A program made the translations under genes and the position numbers. The notes beneath the pieces were generated by a model. That model was not told the origin of the DNA, made no database searches, and saw nothing but the letters and a program-made list of their open reading frames with translations. A stretch of DNA of 64,000 nt. Source: Alkalihalobacterium sp048323755. Its GTDB lineage: Bacteria > Bacillota > Bacilli > Bacillales > Bacillaceae_F. Of the stretch, positions 34,922 through 43,800 are shown one piece after another; within the stretch, counting starts at the first letter, position 1, and each line of letters starts with the position of its first letter. The stretch lies in contig NZ_JBLWFS010000002.1 of NCBI RefSeq assembly GCF_048323755.1, positions 1 through 64,000 of the forward strand, written 5' to 3'.

Positions 34922-35151
34922 ATGAAAAAAACGACCAGTAATGATAAGCAGCAGACCAAACCTATAGTTCAAACGTTACCAAGGCAACAACCTGCTTCCA
35001 CAAACGCATTTGCTACGGTAAAAACAAAGTCGCTCCTCATTTAAAATTTTATCAAATATTACAAGAAAACTACATACTTAAGGTGGCCGATTTAAGAAAA
35101 ACGAAAGGACACTATAATAAAGTATTAGCTAGCACCCTCCTTATGCAATAA
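34922..35151 (+). pseudogene. small gene apparently split by a frameshift, unknown product
   Basis: GAGGTGAAATTT precedes ATG 34922, which opens a 40-codon frame (MKKTTSNDKQQTKPIV... ending KTKSLLI) and stops at 35044. From about 35015 a second frame continues without stop to TAA 35149-35151, reading YGKNKVAPHLKFYQILQ then ENYILKVADLRKTKGHY. The two join with a one-base shift and together would give about 75 residues. The second part looks like real protein (charged, helical). I do not recognise the family. It could also be an intact 40-aa peptide gene. Confidence 0.45.
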
Positions 35152-35163
35152 CTTAGCATAAGG

Positions 35164-35380
35164 CAACAATCTTTTAGAAAGGCTCTTTTCTAAGAGATTG
35201 TTGCTTTTAGCTATTGGACCGTAACCAAGCGAAAGCTTGGTTCTTCACGCTTTAGCGTGAAGCTTTTGAATATAAATCAGCCAGATGGATAAATGAATTT
35301 ATCCATTAGGGCTGATTTATATTCAAAAAACGGTCCAATAGCAACAAATTTTACGAAAAACAGCCTTTAGAAAAGAGCCT
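35164..35380. repeat. nested inverted-repeat element forming a multi-hairpin junction
   Basis: Outer repeat: AGGCTCTTTTCTAA (35180-35193) and its exact complement (35367-35380). Next, GCTATTGGACCGT (35210-35222) pairs perfectly with 35330-35342. Inside that 13-bp stem stand three hairpins in a row: AACCAAGC-GAAA-GCTTGGTT (35223-35242), CTTCACGC-TTTA-GCGTGAAG (35243-35262) and a 15-bp stem 35268-35282 / 35310-35324 topped by TGGATAAA-TGAA-TTTATCCA. A separate 17-bp hairpin at 35164-35203 uses the left outer arm in an alternative pairing. No reading frame of note is inside. It may be a structured RNA or a small mobile element. Confidence 0.75.
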
Positions 35381-35391
35381 AGCATAAAAAA

Positions 35392-35495
35392 AGCTGACTC
35401 AATGTGCCATACTATTAATTAAACTAATTAAACGCAGTTACAAAGTAACCATCAATTTTGTTAATTAGTTAAATAATAGCACTTATGAGTCAGCC
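35392..35495 (-). terminator. very long terminator hairpin of the DUF1002 gene
   Basis: AGCTGACTCA at 35392 pairs with TGAGTCAGC near 35487, continued by GTGC/GCAC and a long AT-rich helix (CTATTA.../...TAATAG), with an inner GTTAC-AAA-GTAAC hairpin. The minus strand then reads TTTTTTTATG. Confidence 0.82.
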
Positions 35496-35500
35496 ATTTT

Positions 35501-36373
35501 TTATCTAAACAATCCTTTGATCGCCTCAATGAAACGTGAAAGTACATCTAATAATGATGCAATAAATGATTGCGTATCTTCACGATTTAGGAAATCTCCT
35601 AAGTTGTCGCGAATTTTCCCAATTTGATTTTGTACTTGGTTCCAATCTATATTTAAATCCTTTAAACGCATAAATAATGAAACGAGCCCGTTTAACTCTT
35701 CCTCTGTCAGAGTAACTCCTAATTCTTGAGCAATTCTTTGAATGAGAGCACGTAGATCTTCCTCAGAATCAACCGGATTTTGAGCGATCTCCTCTTTAAT
35801 TCGGTTCATTAGCTCAGTTGCTTCTTCCATCCCTATTCGCTCAGCAAGCTTACCTGTTCGGACCATTTCTTCGTTGGCAATTTGTTTTTGCTCTTCTGGG
35901 ATTTCAATATCAGCTGTTATTTCATACGCTTTAATAATTCCTGTTAAACCCGCAGTCCCTGAAACTCCAAATGGTGCCGTTACATAAATATCGGCATCTT
36001 TCACTCCTGCTGTTACAAGAGCATTTGCATACATACCTTCAGAAACCCAATCAATATTATTTGTCTCTACATTAAGACCAGATCCAGATGTCGTTAACGT
36101 AATCATCGAAGAAGAAATCGCTCTCGTCCCAATTTGAGCCCTACTCACATAATTCCCTAAGTAGTGATGTTCTTCTTCGTTGGTAACATAGATAATTTCT
36201 ACATCTTCTGGTGCACCCATTTCATTAAGTATGCTTTGCTTTTGTTCATCAGTTAAATTGGCTCCTAGTGTAACAATCATATCTCCTGGCGCTGCATCCG
36301 CTGCAACTAAACTTGGTATTAGAATTGTAAACACTAGCAGTAACGGAATTAATTTCTTTTTCATAAAACTCAT
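35501..36373 (-). CDS. exported DUF1002 protein (YpuA-like)
   Basis: A 290-aa secreted or surface protein. An N-terminal signal peptide (KKKLIPLLLVFTILIPSLVAADA) ends near residue 25. The DUF1002 region shows GDMIVTLGANLTDEQK, TSGSGLNVETNNIDWVSEGMYANAL and VTAPFGVSGTAGLTGIIKAYE, as in B. subtilis YpuA, a protein of unknown role linked to envelope stress. A helical C-terminal part follows. Start ATG 36373, nine nt after AAAGGAG; three ATGs lie close together. Confidence 0.82.
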   Translation of the reverse strand: MSFMKKKLIPLLLVFTILIPSLVAADAAPGDMIVTLGANLTDEQKQSILNEMGAPEDVEIIYVTNEEEHHYLGNYVSRAQIGTRAISSSMITLTTSGSGLNVETNNIDWVSEGMYANALVTAGVKDADIYVTAPFGVSGTAGLTGIIKAYEITADIEIPEEQKQIANEEMVRTGKLAERIGMEEATELMNRIKEEIAQNPVDSEEDLRALIQRIAQELGVTLTEEELNGLVSLFMRLKDLNIDWNQVQNQIGKIRDNLGDFLNREDTQSFIASLLDVLSRFIEAIKGLFR

Positions 36374-36507
36374 CTCATCCATCTCCTTTGAAGACCTCAA
36401 TCAAATAGTTGACATCCTAAACTTAAGAAAACTATTTTTCGAGGAAAATTTAAAGTGACTTTTGACCTATTTATGTGTGTAAAACTTTAAAACTCAACCA
36501 TCTTTTC

Positions 36508-37731
36508 TCATATTCTAGAGCTACAATCCCTTAAGATAGGTATACATGTCCATGAAGAAATTAGAATGATAAACGAAATGCCAACTAAAAAAAATGAAAA
36601 GAAAAATAACTCCATTGGATCATGCATTAAAATACTAAACGTTATAGGGCCAAGAGCAACTCCTAGAAAACGAACCATCGAGTATAATGACACAACTAAG
36701 CCCCTTTCTTTTATTCCAACTGAAGCTGTCACTGCCGTATTAGCTGCAGGGAGAAAAAAACCTAGACCAATTGAGGCTAATGAAATTAATACTAATAAGC
36801 CTAGTAACCCATGAAAAAAGATAAGCAATGCAAAGCTGGTTAACAATACGCTTAATCCTAACAGTAAATACCGCTTTACATAATTTTTGTTATCTCCCAT
36901 ATTCTTACCTGTCCAATATGAAAATACAGTTAAAAACACAAGAGGAAGCGCTAAATAAATCCCTTTTAGAGTACCATAAACTCCATAGCTCTCTTCAAGA
37001 TAATAGGACATAAAAAACATAAGTCCAAATAAAAGAAGCAAACCAACTCCACTGGCGAGAAATATAGGAATAAGCCATTTAAACTCACGCAGAATGATTT
37101 CTTGCACTGAACGGTGGTAGTCTTTCAATCGTAATGGCTCTGCTTCTTTCATCCGTTCTTTAATCCAAACTTTTATTCCAAAGTATGCTAGAAGGGCAAG
37201 AAAAAAATAAACAAAAAACGTCGCAAACCATAAATAAACTGCAATAAAAGCCCCGACTATAGGACTTACCACCTTACCTAGGCTGTTAAACACTTCAACT
37301 GTTCCTAAGGCTTTACTTCTATCCGTTCCTACAAACAGATCACCAGCTAAAGCCATTGCCATCGGTGCTGTTCTCCCTGCTCCTACCCCTTGGAAAAACC
37401 TGCCTAATAGCAGCATCGAAAAAGCGCTTTGACCCTCAAAGAAAACTGGGGCTAACGCTGAAAAAATACTGCCTAACATAATAAAAAGAAGCGAAACTAA
37501 TATCACCTTTTTCCTTCCTATCCGATCTGAAATTAAACCTATTATCGGTATCATAAGTGCTGCTGGTATCGAAAACACGGTGAGAACTAAGCCGCCTTCA
37601 ATCGCAGTTAGTTGCAGTGCATGTTGGATATCAGGGATGATCGGAATAAACATTGAGTTCCCGACAACCATGACAAATGGCAGTAATCCAATGATGTATA
37701 TAACTACTGTTGTAGAAGCCCCCTCTTTCAT
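36508..37731 (-). CDS. MFS transporter (drug efflux type)
   Basis: A 407-aa protein with 12 predicted membrane helices. The MFS loop motif GLISDRIGRKKVILVSLL lies between helices 2 and 3, and GRFFQGVGAGRTAPMAMA is the motif C/B region. It looks like a multidrug H+ antiporter of the DHA1 type; the substrate is unknown. It is monocistronic and divergent from yqfZ. Confidence 0.82.
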   Translation of the reverse strand: MKEGASTTVVIYIIGLLPFVMVVGNSMFIPIIPDIQHALQLTAIEGGLVLTVFSIPAALMIPIIGLISDRIGRKKVILVSLLFIMLGSIFSALAPVFFEGQSAFSMLLLGRFFQGVGAGRTAPMAMALAGDLFVGTDRSKALGTVEVFNSLGKVVSPIVGAFIAVYLWFATFFVYFFLALLAYFGIKVWIKERMKEAEPLRLKDYHRSVQEIILREFKWLIPIFLASGVGLLLLFGLMFFMSYYLEESYGVYGTLKGIYLALPLVFLTVFSYWTGKNMGDNKNYVKRYLLLGLSVLLTSFALLIFFHGLLGLLVLISLASIGLGFFLPAANTAVTASVGIKERGLVVSLYSMVRFLGVALGPITFSILMHDPMELFFFSFFLVGISFIILISSWTCIPILRDCSSRI

Positions 37732-37835
37732 TTGTGTTTTCCCCTCCTAAAAAAAGAAAAAATTCTAGTCATATTTCTTACACTTGCTGAATATATATTG
37801 TTAAGATGTTTACTCATACTAGGGAGGACAAGCCA

Positions 37836-38204
37836 TTGAGTACCCAATTCAGCTTCAAACACAGTGTGATCTTTATCATCATTCTTTTTATTATTTGTTA
37901 TAGCATTTATTATGATCTATCTACTGGTACTTTACCCAAAGCAGACAAACCAACAACAAGCGAGACAAGTTCAGAGAATTATCCTAATATTGTCGTTGAA
38001 GAAGAACCGTTTCCTGCCCAAGAAGTCGTTGTTCAAAATGGATATACTGTTTTATCAATTGTAGAACATTTACATGACGGTCCCGTACCTGCATCTATTC
38101 AACAAATTGTTTATGATTTTCAAGAATTAAATCCAGGTGTGGCAGCGGATAATATAAAGGTTGGAAAAACTTATCTATTTCCCCTATATTTAAAATCAGA
38201 GTAA
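37836..38204 (+). CDS. yqfZ: YqfZ-like anchored LysM-type protein
   Basis: A 122-aa protein with an N-terminal membrane helix (about 10-26) and a C-terminal region, VVQNGYTVLSIVEHLHDGPVPASIQQIVYDFQELNPG then VGKTYLFPLY, that has LysM-like spacing. It lies directly before ispG, as yqfZ does in B. subtilis. TTG 37836 is preceded by GGGAGG; the ATG at 37806 has no SD. Confidence 0.75.
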   Translation: MSTQFSFKHSVIFIIILFIICYSIYYDLSTGTLPKADKPTTSETSSENYPNIVVEEEPFPAQEVVVQNGYTVLSIVEHLHDGPVPASIQQIVYDFQELNPGVAADNIKVGKTYLFPLYLKSE

Positions 38205-38300
38205 CAATACCTTGCCAAACAAAATGAGGGACTGATAAAATAAACACGTATGTCATTTGTACAATATACTTAGTTGAAAAATAAAAGGGGCGAATGATTC

Positions 38301-39389
38301 ATGACCCAAATTACACATCGAACCCAAACTCGACCTGTGAAAGTTGGCGGGATTACGATTGGTGGAAATAATGAAGTCGTTATTCAAAGTATGACTACAA
38401 CCAAAACTCATGATGTGGAAGCAACAGTGGCAGAAATCCACAGGTTGGAAGAAGCGGGTTGTCAAGTGGTTCGAGTAGCTTGTCCGGATATGCGGGCAGC
38501 AGAGGCTATTTCTGCTATTAAAGCAAGGATTAACATCCCTCTCGTTGTCGATATACATTTTGATTATAAGCTTGCCTTGAAAGCCATTGAAGGTGGAGCT
38601 GATAAAATTAGAATTAACCCAGGGAATATTGGGAGAAGAGAAAAAGTAGAAGCAGTTGTTAAAGCAGCAAAAGAAAAAGGTATTCCCATTCGTATTGGAG
38701 TAAACGCTGGCTCACTCGAAAAGAAAATTTTAGATAAATATGGGTATCCTACAGCTGATGGAATGGTCGAAAGTGCATTACATCATATTAGTATCCTTGA
38801 AGATCTTGATTTTCATGATATTATTGTTTCAATGAAAGCATCAGACGTTAATTTAGCAATTGAAGCCTATGAGAAAGCAGCTAAAGCTTTTAGTTACCCG
38901 CTACACCTAGGAATAACGGAGTCGGGTACACTATTTGCTGGGACAATCAAAAGCGCTGCAGGATTAGGTGCGATTTTAAACATGGGTATTGGAAATACTG
39001 TTCGTATTTCACTAAGCGCTGATCCTGTTGAAGAAGTAAAAGTTGCTCGTGAACTGTTAAAATCATTCGGTTTAGCTGCAAATGCAGCAACATTGATTTC
39101 ATGCCCAACGTGTGGTCGTATTGAAATTGATTTAATTAAAATTGCGAATGAAGTTGAAGATTATATTTCAACCATTAAGGCACCAATTAAAGTAGCTGTT
39201 CTTGGTTGTGCTGTGAATGGACCAGGTGAAGCACGAGAGGCTGATATTGGCATTGCTGGAGCTCGTGGAGAAGGCTTATTGTTTAGACACGGTGAAATAG
39301 TAAGAAAAGTTCCCGAGGAAATAATGGTTGAAGAATTAAAGAAAGAAATTGACAAAATCGCTCAAGAAAAATTAGCAAAACAAGAGTAG
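38301..39389 (+). CDS. ispG: 4-hydroxy-3-methylbut-2-enyl diphosphate synthase (flavodoxin)
   Basis: Penultimate step of the MEP isoprenoid pathway: MEcPP to HMBPP using a 4Fe-4S cluster. The TIM barrel starts with RPVKVGGITIGG and NEVVIQSMTTTKT. The cluster ligands are in SCPTCGRIEID (two Cys) and GCAVNGPGEA (third Cys). 362 aa. ispH lies at 53448, so both iron-sulfur enzymes of the pathway are in this window. Confidence 0.96.
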   Translation: MTQITHRTQTRPVKVGGITIGGNNEVVIQSMTTTKTHDVEATVAEIHRLEEAGCQVVRVACPDMRAAEAISAIKARINIPLVVDIHFDYKLALKAIEGGADKIRINPGNIGRREKVEAVVKAAKEKGIPIRIGVNAGSLEKKILDKYGYPTADGMVESALHHISILEDLDFHDIIVSMKASDVNLAIEAYEKAAKAFSYPLHLGITESGTLFAGTIKSAAGLGAILNMGIGNTVRISLSADPVEEVKVARELLKSFGLAANAATLISCPTCGRIEIDLIKIANEVEDYISTIKAPIKVAVLGCAVNGPGEAREADIGIAGARGEGLLFRHGEIVRKVPEEIMVEELKKEIDKIAQEKLAKQE

Positions 39390-39425
39390 TGATTTGAACT
39401 GGAAGTTATATTTTGAGCATGCAAT

Positions 39426-39460
39426 AATAAGCACACGCTAGTCGCGTGTGCTTATTCAAT
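39426..39460 (+). terminator. ispG terminator
   Basis: AATAAGCACACGC pairs with GCGTGTGCTTATT, then TCAATAA. Confidence 0.82.
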
Positions 39461-39507
39461 AACTCCCCTTCAAAGTTTAGGTGATGTGGATTCTTGCTTT
39501 GACCCTG

Positions 39508-39912
39508 TTAGAAGAATGGTGAGAAGAAGACGGTTAAGATAATGGACAGGGCACCGATACCGATCGCCCAGTTACCCAGTGCATTTGCACCAGCTCTTCT
39601 TGCAACGAACCCGACAATGATCCCTGATGCACCTAAAAGGATCGGTAAAAAGAATAATGACAGGATAGAAAGCACGATAGCAAACGTACCAACACCACGG
39701 CCTGATGCAGTTGCATCATCATAGTTTGCTTCAGCTGTTTCTTCCCGCTCTACTGTTCGACCACCAAAAGCACCTGTCATTGGTGTAACTTCAGCAGCCG
39801 TTTCTTCTTCAAATGTGTCTACTCTTTCGCGGTCTCTTTCTTCTGGTCTTAAGTCAATCGTTCGTGTATCACGATCGTTAAAGTTGTTGTTGAAATTGTT
39901 ATTGTCAGCCAA
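39508..39912 (-). CDS. yqfX: YqfX-like small membrane protein
   Basis: A 134-aa protein. Residues 1-65 are polar and rich in Asn, Asp, Arg and Glu (NNNFNNNFNDRDTRT, PEERDRERVD). Two hydrophobic helices follow (about 75-105 and 110-134). The start is probably TTG 39912, seven nt after GAGGG, not the upstream ATG. Place next to ispG and yqfW matches B. subtilis yqfX. Function unknown. Confidence 0.72.
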   Translation of the reverse strand: MADNNNFNNNFNDRDTRTIDLRPEERDRERVDTFEEETAAEVTPMTGAFGGRTVEREETAEANYDDATASGRGVGTFAIVLSILSLFFLPILLGASGIIVGFVARRAGANALGNWAIGIGALSIILTVFFSPFF

Positions 39913-40032
39913 AACTAATCCCTCGCTTTCTATTTTTGGGGGAGCATTAATAGTATGACTCACGATGCTCTGATTATAGGTGACAATGATTGCATGCATA
40001 GGAAACGATTTATTTTTATTACGAGGTGAATT

Positions 40033-40611
40033 ATGAAGAAGTCTAGAGTTTTTGGTTTTGATATCGATGGTACAGTTACCGATCCAGCTACTTTCGTTCC
40101 ATATTTAAATAAACACTTTAACAAAAATATTACATTAGATGATATTACTGAATATGATCTAACTCAAGTGTTAGGTATTACATCAGAACAATTCTGGCAA
40201 TGGTTAAAAGACCATGAAGGCCATATTTATTCAAAAGCAGACTTAGCTCACTATGCACAAAACGCATTACATAATTGGAAAAACAATCACAAGATGGTTT
40301 ATATTAGTGCTAGAGGAGATCATTTGTACGATCTAACGGAGCAGTGGTTTCATGCCAAAAAGCTTCCATACGATAAGATTAATTTAATCGGCAGCCACGA
40401 TAAAATAAATGCCGTTAAAGATCATCAGCTTGATATCTTTTTTGAAGATAAGCATGATAATGCGTGTGATATTGCCGAAGAGTGTAATATTCCTGTCGTT
40501 TTGTTCGATACCCCTTATAATCGTCTCTCTTCTCCGAAGAATGTAATTCGAGTTGAGAACTGGAACGAAGCAACCCATTGGGTCGAACAGTGGCTAAAAA
40601 ATGAGGAATAG
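40033..40611 (+). CDS. yqfW: putative 5'(3')-deoxyribonucleotidase (YqfW)
   Basis: A 192-aa HAD-fold phosphatase of the NT5C/YqfW group. Motif 1 FDIDGTVTDP at the N terminus, YISARGD motif 2 (about 95), and the C-terminal FFEDKHDNACDIAEE corresponds to motif 4. It lies beside zur, as in B. subtilis. The substrate is not proven. ATG 40033 follows ACGAGGTG. Confidence 0.82.
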   Translation: MKKSRVFGFDIDGTVTDPATFVPYLNKHFNKNITLDDITEYDLTQVLGITSEQFWQWLKDHEGHIYSKADLAHYAQNALHNWKNNHKMVYISARGDHLYDLTEQWFHAKKLPYDKINLIGSHDKINAVKDHQLDIFFEDKHDNACDIAEECNIPVVLFDTPYNRLSSPKNVIRVENWNEATHWVEQWLKNEE

Positions 40612-40698
40612 GAAAAAAAGCCATTCTTGATAGAAATAACGGCCTGTCTATAGGCTATATACCGCAACAACTAAATCAAGCAGCCGATAGCTAAGTAT

Positions 40699-40739
40699 CA
40701 AAAAGGAAAGGTAAGACTCGTCTTTCCCTTTCCTTTTCT
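40699..40739. terminator. terminator between yqfW and zur
   Basis: AAAAGGAAAGG and CTTTCCTTTT arms around a short AAGACTCGTCTT helix. It lies between two convergent genes, yqfW and zur. Confidence 0.75.
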
Positions 40740-41168
40740 TTATGAATTGGTGCTAACGGGTGCACAACTTTTGCAATACCCATATATTTCAAACTTGTGT
40801 CCAGTAACTTCAAAATCTGGGAATGTAATATTGATGTTTTCCATTGGACAGTCGTGGACTGCTTTTGTTTTTCCGCACTCCAAACAAATTAAGTGATGGT
40901 GATGTTGCGTTGTTGAACAGGAAAACCGAAACTTTTTCTCCCCATCTAATTCTGTTACTTCTAAAATTTCCAATTGTGCAAACGTCGCTAAGTTTCGATA
41001 AATCGTATCAAAGCTTAAACCCGGATAATCCTTATACATCTTCTCTAAAACATCTTTAGCGGAAAGATATCGCTTTTCATCGGCAAAAAGTCGAAGCATT
41101 TCTTCACGTTTTTTCGTATATTTATATCCTTTTTCTTTTAAGAGATCCATTGCTTGCGTAACGTTCAT
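40740..41168 (-). CDS. zur: Fur-family zinc uptake regulator Zur
   Basis: Zinc-responsive repressor, 142 aa. A winged-helix N-terminal domain (LLKEKGYKYTKKREEMLRLF) is followed by the dimerisation domain with the His-rich metal site QHHHHLICLECGK and two CxxC pairs (CLEC, CKSC) for the structural zinc. Its ATG overlaps the stop of the upstream permease (ATGA), so it is the last gene of the znuC-znuB-znuB-zur operon. In B. subtilis zur (yqfV) lies between the same neighbours but not in such an operon. Confidence 0.92.
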   Translation of the reverse strand: MNVTQAMDLLKEKGYKYTKKREEMLRLFADEKRYLSAKDVLEKMYKDYPGLSFDTIYRNLATFAQLEILEVTELDGEKKFRFSCSTTQHHHHLICLECGKTKAVHDCPMENINITFPDFEVTGHKFEIYGYCKSCAPVSTNS

Positions 41169-42022
41169 TCAGAAATTCTCTCCCTTCGCTTTCCTTTTAT
41201 CAGATGGTGTAAAACGTGTGCCATTACAAGCCATAAGGTGGCAAATAATACAATTCCACCACCAGTTGCTACATTTAAGTGATAAGAAAAAAAGGATCCA
41301 GTCGCCATTGACAATTGACCGAAGAGGACGGATAACACCAGAAGCTGCTTAAAGCTTTTAGCAAACACAACCGCAGCTGCAGCAGGCAATACAATCATCG
41401 CTCCGACTAATAATATACCAACGACTTTCATCGATATTGCTATAACTAACGCGATTAGAAAGGAAAAGATAAAATTCAAGCGTTTAATGGATATCCCTGA
41501 AACTTTGGCAAATTCCTGATCAAACGATATCGCCACAAATTCCTTATAAAATAAAAACAGAATAATAAGCACTACTATTGAAGTCACGATCATAAAATAT
41601 AAGTCCTGTAACGTCACACTAACTATGCTTCCAAACAAATACATAAACCACTGATTATAGCCTGTTTTAGAAACACTAATGATGATTGCACTTAACCCGA
41701 CTCCAGCTGATAAAATAATTGGAATAGCTATTTCTTGAAAATCCTTGTACACCTGTCTTAATCTTTCAATTAATAATGATCCAAAAAACGCAAACAGCAA
41801 ACCGAAATATAGCGGATTAACATTTGAAAAAAAGGCTAATGTTTGCGTAAGCAATACACCTGCAGCTATTCCTGTCAATGTAATATGAGATAAAGACTCT
41901 GAAATAATTGAAATTCTCCGAACGAGTAAAAATGAACCTAACAACGGGCAAATGAAACCAATTAAGAACGCTGCGACCATTCCTCGTTCAATAAAAGTTA
42001 AATTTGATAATAGATCTAACAT
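41165..42022 (-). CDS. znuB: metal (zinc) ABC transporter permease, second copy
   Basis: A 285-aa ABC-3 family permease with about eight helices. The family segments SESLSHITLTGIAAGVLL, KVSGISIKRLNFIFSFLIALVIAISMKVVGILLVGAMIVLPAAAA are present. It is a paralogue of the permease at 42099 rather than a fragment, so the two may form a heterodimer. Its stop overlaps the zur start. Confidence 0.87.
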   Translation of the reverse strand: MLDLLSNLTFIERGMVAAFLIGFICPLLGSFLLVRRISIISESLSHITLTGIAAGVLLTQTLAFFSNVNPLYFGLLFAFFGSLLIERLRQVYKDFQEIAIPIILSAGVGLSAIIISVSKTGYNQWFMYLFGSIVSVTLQDLYFMIVTSIVVLIILFLFYKEFVAISFDQEFAKVSGISIKRLNFIFSFLIALVIAISMKVVGILLVGAMIVLPAAAAVVFAKSFKQLLVLSVLFGQLSMATGSFFSYHLNVATGGGIVLFATLWLVMAHVLHHLIKGKRRERISE

Positions 42023-42098
42023 CCAAGTACTCCTACTCTAATCTGTTATTTGATTTTACTTTAGAACAGACCCCAAGACAACAATCAACTCTTTAGGT

Positions 42099-42965
42099 TT
42101 ATATACCTACACTCGTTTTTTTTCTATACGTAAATTTATCCTTCCACTTTTTAATGGATAAACAAATGATTAAGATAAAGACGGAAATGATAACAATGGT
42201 TCCACCTGGTGCCAAATCCAATTGAAAAGCCGTAATTAATCCTCCAATTACTGCAATTTCTCCAAACAAAATCGAGTAAAAGAACATTTGCTTGAACCCT
42301 TTTGCAATACGCATACTAGCTGCAACTGGAAGTGTCATTAACGCCGATACTAGGAGAATTCCAACAATCCTCATCGAAGCAGCTATAACAAGTGCCACAA
42401 TAATGATAAACACGAGATGAACAAAGGATTTATTTAAACCTGAAACTTTGGCATGTTCTTCATCAAAAGCTAAATAAAACATCTCTTTAAATAGAAAAAT
42501 CGTAATGATAATGACAATAATAGATGTAATTAAAACCGTATATAAATCAGAACGACTTACGGTGATAACACTCCCAAACAAATAATTAAACAGGTCATTG
42601 TTAAATCCATCGGCTAAGGAGATGAATACAACCCCAATCCCAATCCCACTAGATAAAATAATTGGTATCGCTAATTCCTGATAAAACTTATAGACATTTC
42701 TAATTTTCTCAATAAGTAAAGATCCTCCTACCGCTGCACCCATTCCCATGTAAAGAGGATTAAGCCCTTGAAAAAAGATGAAATATTTTCCCAACAGTAA
42801 GCTAGCTGCAATTCCTGTTAATGTAATATGAGATAGAGCATCAGCAATCAGTGACAACCTTCGAACGACAAGGAACACTCCTAACATTGGTGCGATCAGA
42901 CCTATAAGCAATCCTGTATAAAAAGCATTTTGTAAAAACTCATATTTCAAAAAAGCCTCAATCAT
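42099..42965 (-). CDS. znuB: metal (zinc) ABC transporter permease, first copy
   Basis: A 288-aa ABC-3 family permease: LVVRRLSLIADALSHITLTGIAASLLLG near residue 35 and RIVGILLVSALMTLPVAASMRI near 210. It overlaps the end of the ATPase gene by a few bases. ATG 42965 is preceded by a GGGGG stretch; a GTG at 42983 is also possible. The substrate is inferred from the linked zur. Confidence 0.87.
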   Translation of the reverse strand: MIEAFLKYEFLQNAFYTGLLIGLIAPMLGVFLVVRRLSLIADALSHITLTGIAASLLLGKYFIFFQGLNPLYMGMGAAVGGSLLIEKIRNVYKFYQELAIPIILSSGIGIGVVFISLADGFNNDLFNYLFGSVITVSRSDLYTVLITSIIVIIITIFLFKEMFYLAFDEEHAKVSGLNKSFVHLVFIIIVALVIAASMRIVGILLVSALMTLPVAASMRIAKGFKQMFFYSILFGEIAVIGGLITAFQLDLAPGGTIVIISVFILIICLSIKKWKDKFTYRKKTSVGI

Positions 42966-43740
42966 GTTCACAGCCCCCGTCACAATGATTGTGGCTTAGT
43001 AGTTGAACATTATGGCCAAAGAATGATGACAGGTTATGGTTCTTTTCAAATTCCTCACGATCGCCATGAAAATGTATAGTCGTATTAATACAGGCAATAT
43101 CCGTTACATGTTCAACCATTTTAGTGATGTCATGTGTGACTAATAACAATGTAATGTTTTTATTTTTATTGAGTTCAATTAACATTTCATAAAAAGAATG
43201 GACAGAGCTTGCATCAACACCAACAGTAGGCTCATCTAAGATTAGGAGCTTTGGGTCACTGACTAAAGCTCTGGCAATAAACACACGTTGTTGCTGTCCG
43301 CCGGAGAGTTCACCAATATTTTGATTCGTAAATTCGGTCATACCTACACTTTTAATTGCCGCATGAACTTTTTGTTTGTCTTTTTTCGTCATAAAACGAA
43401 ATAATCCAATTTTAGCATATAACCCCATTGATACTACTTCGAAAACAGTAGCTGGAAAACCCGAGTTAAAGCTATTTGCTTTTTGAGAAACAAATCCTAC
43501 TTTATCCCACGCTTTAAATTTGTTTAATGGTTGACCAAACAACAAAACTTCACCATTTTGCGGAGATAATAAACCGAGTATGCATTTTATTAATGTCGAT
43601 TTTCCAGATCCGTTTGGGCCAACAAGACCCAAAAATGCACCTTCTTTTATTTTTAAATTAACATTTTCCAAAACTTCTTTGCTATCGTAGCGAAAAGATA
43701 ATCTGTTGACTTCTATCGCATAAGCTTGATGATCAGTCAT
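42958..43740 (-). CDS. znuC: metal (zinc) ABC transporter ATP-binding protein
   Basis: A 260-aa ABC ATPase: Walker A GPNGSGKSTLIK (about 43), signature LSGGQQQRVFIARAL, Walker B LLILDEPTVGVD and H-loop VTHD. The C terminus has a His/Cys-rich tail (HNHCDGGCEHD). ATG 43740 follows TTTGGAGG; the long upstream frame is leader. No solute-binding protein gene (znuA) is in the window. Confidence 0.9.
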   Translation of the reverse strand: MTDHQAYAIEVNRLSFRYDSKEVLENVNLKIKEGAFLGLVGPNGSGKSTLIKCILGLLSPQNGEVLLFGQPLNKFKAWDKVGFVSQKANSFNSGFPATVFEVVSMGLYAKIGLFRFMTKKDKQKVHAAIKSVGMTEFTNQNIGELSGGQQQRVFIARALVSDPKLLILDEPTVGVDASSVHSFYEMLIELNKNKNITLLLVTHDITKMVEHVTDIACINTTIHFHGDREEFEKNHNLSSFFGHNVQLLSHNHCDGGCEHD

Positions 43741-43770
43741 ACTGTTCCTCCAAATCAAAACTATACCTAC

Positions 43771-43800
43771 ATTATAGCATAAATAAGAATTGTTCTTATT
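43771..43800 (-). promoter_or_regulatory. znu operon promoter with overlapping palindrome (candidate Zur operator)
   Basis: A perfect 8-3-8 palindrome, AATAAGAA-N3-TTCTTATT (43782-43800), lies directly upstream of an extended -10, TGCTATAAT (hexamer at 43771-43776). A repressor on it would block the promoter. The sequence differs from the B. subtilis Zur box, so Zur binding is an inference from the linked zur gene. Confidence 0.6.
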
